Part shown: positions 23,201 through 26,818 of the stretch, in pieces
How positions within the stretch are numbered: position 1 is the stretch's first letter
Layout of the letters: each line of letters opens with the position of its first letter
Assembly (NCBI GenBank): GCA_934320845.1
Contig: CAKRFU010000031.1
Coordinates: 1-26,818 of the forward strand
From: an uncultured Lachnospiraceae bacterium
GTDB lineage: Bacteria; Bacillota; Clostridia; Lachnospirales; Lachnospiraceae
Direction: 5' to 3'
Length of the DNA stretch: 26,818 nucleotides
Translations under genes and position numbers: made by a program
Notes under the pieces: generated by a model
Told to the model about the DNA's origin: nothing
Databases searched by the model: none
What the model saw: the letters and a program-made list of their open reading frames with translations, nothing else

Positions 23201-24478
23201 TTAAAAATTAAATAACTCTTCCTCTTCATTGTTTTCTAACTCAATTGTTTTCAGCGATTCCTGCATAATCATATTATTTTCCATTTGTGCTATGTTTAGC
23301 ATCTCATCCCTCACATCATCTACTTGCAAATGAGTATAGGTATCAAAAGTTATATCCATAGAACTGTGTCCCATAATATACTTTAGCTTTGCCGGATTCA
23401 TTCCAGATTTTGCCATCTTAGTACAAAAGGTATGCCTGCACACATGCGGAGTGACTGTTGGTAATGGTTCCTTATACAACTTGTTATACTTTTCACGAAT
23501 GAACTGAAAGTATTTTTCCCAATGTAACACCACCATCGGCATTCCATTTTGATCTAAGTATATAAAACCTTTGTATCCATCTACTACCGGTTCCTTTTTT
23601 ACTTTCTTTCGATTTTTTATAATCTTTCGAAAGCAATCCGCAACTTCTGGCGTCATCGGTACTTTACGCACCCCTGCCGTTGTTTTGGTTTTCTGAATAA
23701 TATATGACTTCCTTTCATTGTACACTCTATCCAACTGATGATCCACATTAATGATCATATGTTCAAAATCAATATCACCTATTGTCAGTCCTACAAATTC
23801 AGAAATTCGAAGTCCGGTATTAAACAAAATAAACATACCTTCATACACTCTTTGATAATGTGCATCTTTGCGGACAAACTCCAAGAATAGTCTTTCCTGC
23901 TTTCTTGTAAGTGCCTGTCGGGTTACACTATCATTCACAAGCACACTTGCCAACTCAAAATCAAATGGATTTTTTCTAATAAAATCGTCTTCATAGGCAA
24001 GCCGAAATGCAGGACGCAACACACCTCGAATGGAATGAATAGAACTATATCCTCTGCCATTTTTTTGCAGATCAATCAACCATCCTCTGGCATCTGAAGT
24101 TTTTACAGATGAAATCTTTCTCTTTCCAAAAGGATCTTTTTTCAGAAAATTCACTACTGTTTTATAACCGAGTCTTGTACTCGGCTTAACACCTATTTTC
24201 TGAGAAATATAAAGCTCCACTAAAGCTAACACCGTCATATCGCCACGGCTCATTGCAATTTTATCCTGCTTGTCTTTCTGAATCCTTGCGATTTTCTCAC
24301 GCAGTGATTCTTCTTTCTTTCCATGTACTGCAGGATCATTTGGAACCAACCGCTTTGAATAGACATACCGGGATTTACCCAATTCGTCTATATACTTATA
24401 ACGATATCTGCCGTCCGCTAACTGAATTTCTCCATTATGCAGTTTTCGATTCTTTTTGTCTCTTCGACTTGTATTCAT
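23201..24478 (-). CDS. int: Tyrosine site-specific integrase, Tn916 type
   Basis: 425 residues. An N-terminal arm-binding domain (ADGRYRYKYIDELGKSRYVYS) is followed by a SAM-like core-binding domain and the catalytic domain. The catalytic set is complete: Arg224 (NTGLRISE), Lys of QKTKTTAG, His345-x2-Arg348 (PHVCRHTF), His371 (MGHSSMD) and Tyr381 (DTYTH). It integrates and excises the element. GAGGAA lies 7 bases before the ATG at 24478. The excisionase gene is 73 bases upstream on the same strand. The element should extend to the right of this gene, with its end around 23000-23200. Confidence 0.93.
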   Translation of the reverse strand: MNTSRRDKKNRKLHNGEIQLADGRYRYKYIDELGKSRYVYSKRLVPNDPAVHGKKEESLREKIARIQKDKQDKIAMSRGDMTVLALVELYISQKIGVKPSTRLGYKTVVNFLKKDPFGKRKISSVKTSDARGWLIDLQKNGRGYSSIHSIRGVLRPAFRLAYEDDFIRKNPFDFELASVLVNDSVTRQALTRKQERLFLEFVRKDAHYQRVYEGMFILFNTGLRISEFVGLTIGDIDFEHMIINVDHQLDRVYNERKSYIIQKTKTTAGVRKVPMTPEVADCFRKIIKNRKKVKKEPVVDGYKGFIYLDQNGMPMVVLHWEKYFQFIREKYNKLYKEPLPTVTPHVCRHTFCTKMAKSGMNPAKLKYIMGHSSMDITFDTYTHLQVDDVRDEMLNIAQMENNMIMQESLKTIELENNEEEELFNF

Positions 24479-24551
24479 AACATGCTTCCTCACTTTCCAC
24501 TAAAGAAAGCTAAGCACTAGTATGACTTAAATATAATAGCATATTTTTATA

Positions 24552-24800
24552 TTATGCTACAGCCCATTTAACAAAATCGTTTAGATAAAGTGCATTTGCC
24601 TCATCCACAAACTGCTCAAATAATTTTCTCTTTATCTGAACACGATTTCCAACCATTAAAACATATGGTGCATATGGATTTTCCGCTACAATTGCTCTTA
24701 TGCGGCTTCTTCCAATATGAAAATATGCGGCAGCCTCTTCAATCGTCATAGTATACTTTTGCCAAATAGGAATATCTAAATGGTCTGTTTGTAAAGGCAT
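24552..24800 (-). CDS. xis: Excisionase (Xis-like)
   Basis: 82 residues. The winged-helix excisionase pattern is clear: MTIEEAAAYFHIGRSRIRAIV, then APYVLMVGNRVQIKRKLFEQFVD. It directs the integrase towards excision. GGAGGTGA lies 6 bases before the ATG at 24800, so the longer open frame upstream is not used. Its start follows the HTH gene by 17 bases, forming a three-gene recombination operon with int. Confidence 0.85.
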   Translation of the reverse strand: MPLQTDHLDIPIWQKYTMTIEEAAAYFHIGRSRIRAIVAENPYAPYVLMVGNRVQIKRKLFEQFVDEANALYLNDFVKWAVA

Positions 24801-24817
24801 TGTATTCACCTCCAACA

Positions 24818-25027
24818 TCAATCTGGCATTTTTTCTGAAAGTCCTCTTGCCAAACCTTCCATTTCCAAACGATAAATCATCAATCGAAGAAGATATTCTG
24901 CTATATGTCGAACACCTCGTTCCCAATCTTCTAATGTTCGGTAAGGAATTCTAAAATATGCGGCAAATTGTTTCTGTGTCATGCCTGTTTGTTTCCTTGC
25001 TTTCTTTAATAATTCCTTTAGTTCCAT
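24818..25027 (-). CDS. Small helix-turn-helix protein of the ICE recombination operon
   Basis: 69 residues: KKARKQTGMTQKQFAAYFRIPYRTLEDWERG is an XRE-like HTH, followed by a short helix. It is close in form to small HTH proteins preceding xis in Tn916-like elements. GAGGAGA lies 6 bases before the ATG. It probably regulates or assists excision; no data here decide. Confidence 0.8.
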   Translation of the reverse strand: MELKELLKKARKQTGMTQKQFAAYFRIPYRTLEDWERGVRHIAEYLLRLMIYRLEMEGLARGLSEKMPD

Positions 25028-25463
25028 AATATCTCCTCAATAAATAATTTTTCATTCATATATCACCACGCATTGTGTGCATTGTCAAGATATATGAAAC
25101 ATAATCTCCAGTTGAAATCACTGGTCACTGTGGTTAGCAGCACACTCTGGACTCGCACCATCTCTTATAGACCATAAAAGGAGTATCATTATCATAGAAC
25201 AGTCGCAACCACGGAATCACCACAATTCCTCTTTTGCATGGATGTTATCGCTCCCGGCATCTCACATCAGACAGATCAATCAAAAAAATACCTGATAAGC
25301 TATCTCCTTTGTGTCTGTCCTACCGATCCTGGCGCATCTGCGGCACGGCGCAATGCGTAACTGTTCCTCATGTCCAGTGAAATCATCGTATTCAGTTGTC
25401 TGTGTCTGATAGGATTATTTCCTGTGGACACATCTAAAGTATAAATGAGTATTTTTCTCTTGC
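25028..25463 (-). other. Long leader of the recombination operon
   Basis: About 430 bases without a normal gene, but of more balanced composition than the surroundings and with several short inverted repeats (for example CCAGT/ACTGG at 25109-25125, CGCAT/ATGCG at 25333-25357). It encodes one short arginine-rich ORF (25300-25386). It is probably an RNA leader with regulatory structure, since the promoter-proximal operator repeat lies at its far end (25464-25510). It could also hold an oriT or integrase-binding DNA. Confidence 0.4.
25300..25386 (-). CDS. Possible 28-residue leader peptide
   Basis: MISLDMRNSYALRR at the start and GQTQRR at the end, rich in Arg and Ala. No strong RBS is seen before the ATG. 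Its last codons form an AAAGGAGA sequence. It may be a translated leader that senses ribosome state, as leader peptides of Tn916 tet genes do, but this is inference. Confidence 0.3.
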   Translation of the reverse strand: MISLDMRNSYALRRAADAPGSVGQTQRR

Positions 25464-25510
25464 ATAGAACACATATATCGGATATTACTCCCGATTTATC
25501 GGTGTATATA
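25464..25510 (-). promoter_or_regulatory. Operator-like repeat, copy near the recombination operon
   Basis: AGAACACATATATCGG...CCGATTTATCGGTGTATA. It includes the palindrome CCGAT-TT-ATCGG. On the minus strand a TATACT (-10-like) lies about 30 bases further on, just before the long leader of the HTH-xis-int operon. A near-identical copy stands before the XRE gene (25956-26000). Confidence 0.55.
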
Positions 25511-25547
25511 GATAAAAAAAGGTACTCTGATTTTTTCAGAATACCTT

Positions 25548-25907
25548 TTAACTAGATTGACATTTATCATTACCATCTTCCTCTAGTAATGCCTTTATGT
25601 AACCTTCTATACTTCCTTTTCGTCTATCTGATAATTTACGATAATTCTTTATAATCCATACTTCACTCTTCTCCTCAAGACATACTGTATTGCTGTTGTC
25701 ATCAAAAAGATCTGAAACTGGCACTCCCATTCCCTGAGCAATTTTTCGAATATTGCTTTCCCTCACATCATAATCTTCTTTTTGAGCCAAACTCCATAAT
25801 GTGCTTTCTGGGATTCCACTTCTTTTTGAAAACTCATAGCGTGTCATACCCGTTTCAGCCAAAAATTCAAGATACTGGTTTCTAACAGACTTACTAATGG
25901 CAGACAC
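25548..25907 (-). CDS. XRE family transcriptional regulator
   Basis: 119 residues. HTH: YLEFLAETGMTRYEFSKRSGIPESTLWSLAQ and IRKIAQGMGVPVSDLFDD. The C-terminal part (VWIIKNYRKLSDRRKGSIEGYIKALL) is a short helical extension found in ICE and phage regulators. GTG at 25907 is the likely start, with GAGG 9 bases upstream; no ATG fits. It lies between two copies of an operator-like repeat, so it probably controls itself and the recombination operon. Confidence 0.8.
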   Translation of the reverse strand: MSAISKSVRNQYLEFLAETGMTRYEFSKRSGIPESTLWSLAQKEDYDVRESNIRKIAQGMGVPVSDLFDDNSNTVCLEEKSEVWIIKNYRKLSDRRKGSIEGYIKALLEEDGNDKCQSS

Positions 25908-25955
25908 CCCCTTTTTCCTCTATGACAAGTATAACTTGACATAAGAAAAAGATAT

Positions 25956-26000
25956 AGAACATATATTTCGGAGTATTTGTCCGATTTATCGGTGTATACT
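25956..26000 (-). promoter_or_regulatory. Operator-like repeat, copy before the XRE gene
   Basis: AGAACATATATTTCGG...CCGATTTATCGGTGTATA, matching the copy at 25464-25510 over about 46 bases. On the minus strand a TATACT lies about 30 bases downstream, followed by the XRE start. Confidence 0.6.
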
Positions 26001-26045
26001 TTTTAATTTTTTTCTCTCGTCTTAAGACATGCACAAAACAAGAAA

Positions 26046-26083
26046 AAGAGAAAAGATACTGGTCATTCTGCATCTTTTCTCTT
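26046..26083 (-). terminator. Hairpin upstream of the XRE gene
   Basis: A 12-bp stem: AAGAGAAAAGAT (26046-26057) with ATCTTTTCTCTT (26072-26083). On the minus strand it is followed by TTTCTTGTTTTG. It may end leftward transcripts coming from further right, insulating the XRE promoter. Confidence 0.45.
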
Positions 26084-26217
26084 AAACAAATTATCCCCCC
26101 ACCAAATCGGGATGGTTTTACCATACTTAAAATAGTGTAACACTCTATTATAATACTGTATATTTTTTTAATTGATTACCTAATACTCCAAGCATAATTT
26201 CTCCAATCCTATGTCAG

Positions 26218-26232
26218 TGTGGTTTAACCACA
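26218..26232. promoter_or_regulatory. 15-bp perfect palindrome, possible operator
   Basis: TGTGGTT-T-AACCACA in the gap between the two divergent XRE genes. The protein that binds it is not known. Confidence 0.4.
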
Positions 26233-26266
26233 TCTAAAAAGTACCTTATTACCATTTTTACTTTTT

Positions 26267-26291
26267 ATAAGTATGGTTATAACATACTTAT
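26267..26291 (+). promoter_or_regulatory. Operator palindrome at the second XRE gene
   Basis: ATAAGTATG (26267-26275), 7 bases, CATACTTAT (26283-26291), ending just before the AGGAG of the gene. A half site (CCATACTTA) recurs near 26121-26129. Binding here would block transcription or RBS use, so autorepression is likely. Confidence 0.6.
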
Positions 26292-26304
26292 AGGAGATGG
26301 CGTT

Positions 26305-26655
26305 ATGGCTCTCAACCCAAAACAGTTTGGTATCATTATAAAAAATGCCCGTATGGATAAAAAACTCACACAAGCTGAATTAGCAGAAATTCTTGACCTT
26401 TCCTTATCTTATTTAAAAGATTTAGAACGATTCAAGAACACGCCAAGTCTTGAAGTTTTTGCTAAAGCCATACAATACTTCAATTTGTCTGCCGATACTG
26501 TAATTTATCCAAATAAAAATTTGAATAACAGTACATATCAAAAAATAGAAAGACGATTGCTGCAATGCGATGAAAAACAACTCAAGATTATCCTCGCACT
26601 GACAGAAGCTGTCATATCGGTCGATGACACTTCTATAGATAATTCTGACATTTAA
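26305..26655 (+). CDS. XRE family HTH regulator
   Basis: 116 residues. Typical HTH_3: IIIKNARMDKKLTQAELAEILDLSLSYLKDLERFKNTPSLEVFAKAIQYF. The C-terminal half (KIERRLLQCDEKQLKIILALTEAVI) resembles regulators that also use this helix to dimerise. GGAGATGGCGTT precedes the ATG. It is the only ICE gene here on the plus strand. Divergent from the XRE gene at 25548, it fits a two-regulator switch. Confidence 0.85.
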   Translation: MALNPKQFGIIIKNARMDKKLTQAELAEILDLSLSYLKDLERFKNTPSLEVFAKAIQYFNLSADTVIYPNKNLNNSTYQKIERRLLQCDEKQLKIILALTEAVISVDDTSIDNSDI

Positions 26656-26672
26656 GTTTTACTCTAAAATTC

Positions 26673-26701
26673 AAGGTTCGTTTTATCATAAAATGAACCT
26701 T
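26673..26701. terminator. Bidirectional terminator
   Basis: AAGGTTC-G-TTTTAT pairs with ATAAAA-T-GAACCTT, followed by TTCTATTTTTTC on the plus strand. It lies between the converging XRE gene and the partial gene at the right edge. Confidence 0.75.
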
Positions 26702-26702
26702 T

Positions 26703-26818
26703 CTATTTTTTCATATAATCTAAAAATTCATTTACTGTATTGTCTTTTTCAATCATTCCCATACCGCTTAATAAAAATATACAATCTACATATCCCTGGC
26801 AGTATGCCTGTTGTGCTT
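26703..26818 (-). CDS. Partial gene at the right edge, unknown
   Basis: Only the last 37 codons are in the window: AYCQGYVDCIFLLSGMGMI, then an acidic stretch and the end FLDYMKK. It is protein-like and followed by a terminator, so it is probably a real C-terminus. The start lies outside the window. No family is recognised. Confidence 0.5.
   Translation of the reverse strand, partial: AQQAYCQGYVDCIFLLSGMGMIEKDNTVNEFLDYMKK

Noticed and set aside
25081..25260. tRNA-like look of the sequence GGTGCGAGTCC in the leader
   Set aside because: It resembles a T-arm only locally. No acceptor stem or anticodon arm could be paired around it.
25894..26124. A 76-codon minus-strand ORF upstream of the XRE gene
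   Set aside because: It spans the repeated operator and the hairpin, is low-complexity, and has no RBS.

Overview
The window looks like chromosome plus integrated mobile DNA from a low-GC, gut-type member of the Firmicutes, most probably a Lachnospiraceae/Clostridia species. This is inferred from AT-rich intergenic DNA, strong AGGAGG-type ribosome binding sites, gene families typical of that group (LytTR with a small membrane partner, DUF3795, a short DXS-like enzyme) and Tn916/Tn1549-like conjugative element genes. No rRNA, tRNA or CRISPR array was seen.

Region 1 (1-9640) is chromosome-like. Nearly every gene is on the minus strand. From right to left it holds a GNAT acetyltransferase, a TetR regulator with a twin-operator promoter, a decayed GNAT remnant, a 45-residue small ORF plus GNAT behind a second twin-operator promoter, and then a tightly spaced run: truncated LytTR regulator, small membrane protein, GNAT, LCM-type methyltransferase, nitrilase-family amidohydrolase, DUF3795 protein, GNAT. 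It ends with a short DXS-like thiamine diphosphate enzyme that appears to lack the two arginines that hold the acceptor phosphate in true DXS. The left edge (76-371) is a non-coding stretch packed with consecutive strong hairpins.

Region 2 (about 9640-20900) is a wrecked integrative conjugative element (ICE). An insertion sequence lacking its right end has fused to the middle of a relaxase gene, and the rest of the relaxase is not found on the other side of it. Rightward come MobC, DUF3789, DpnD/PcfM, DUF3991/toprim, a DUF6664-like fragment, a SNF2-type helicase broken by two nonsense codons and a deletion of helicase motif VI, and PcfB fused directly onto the helicase remnant. Between these GC-richer pieces sits AT-rich cargo of two intact genes (13587-18028): an HD plus Hsp90-like GHKL ATPase of 800 residues and a 608-residue protein with a HEPN-type RNxxxH motif. 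Each is preceded by a copy of the same terminator-plus-promoter module. I read this pair as a candidate anti-phage (abortive infection) system and the best novelty candidate here.

Region 3 (20998-22980) is a second small defence-like locus: an AbiH-family gene followed by a class III nucleotidyl-cyclase-like gene whose reading frame carries one in-frame TAA 23 codons after the start.

Region 4 (about 23100-26818) is the end of another, apparently healthier ICE of Tn916 type: tyrosine integrase, excisionase and small HTH protein on the minus strand, a 520-base leader encoding an arginine-rich peptide, and two XRE-type regulators. A repeated operator-like sequence of about 46 bases lies upstream of both the regulator gene and the recombination operon.
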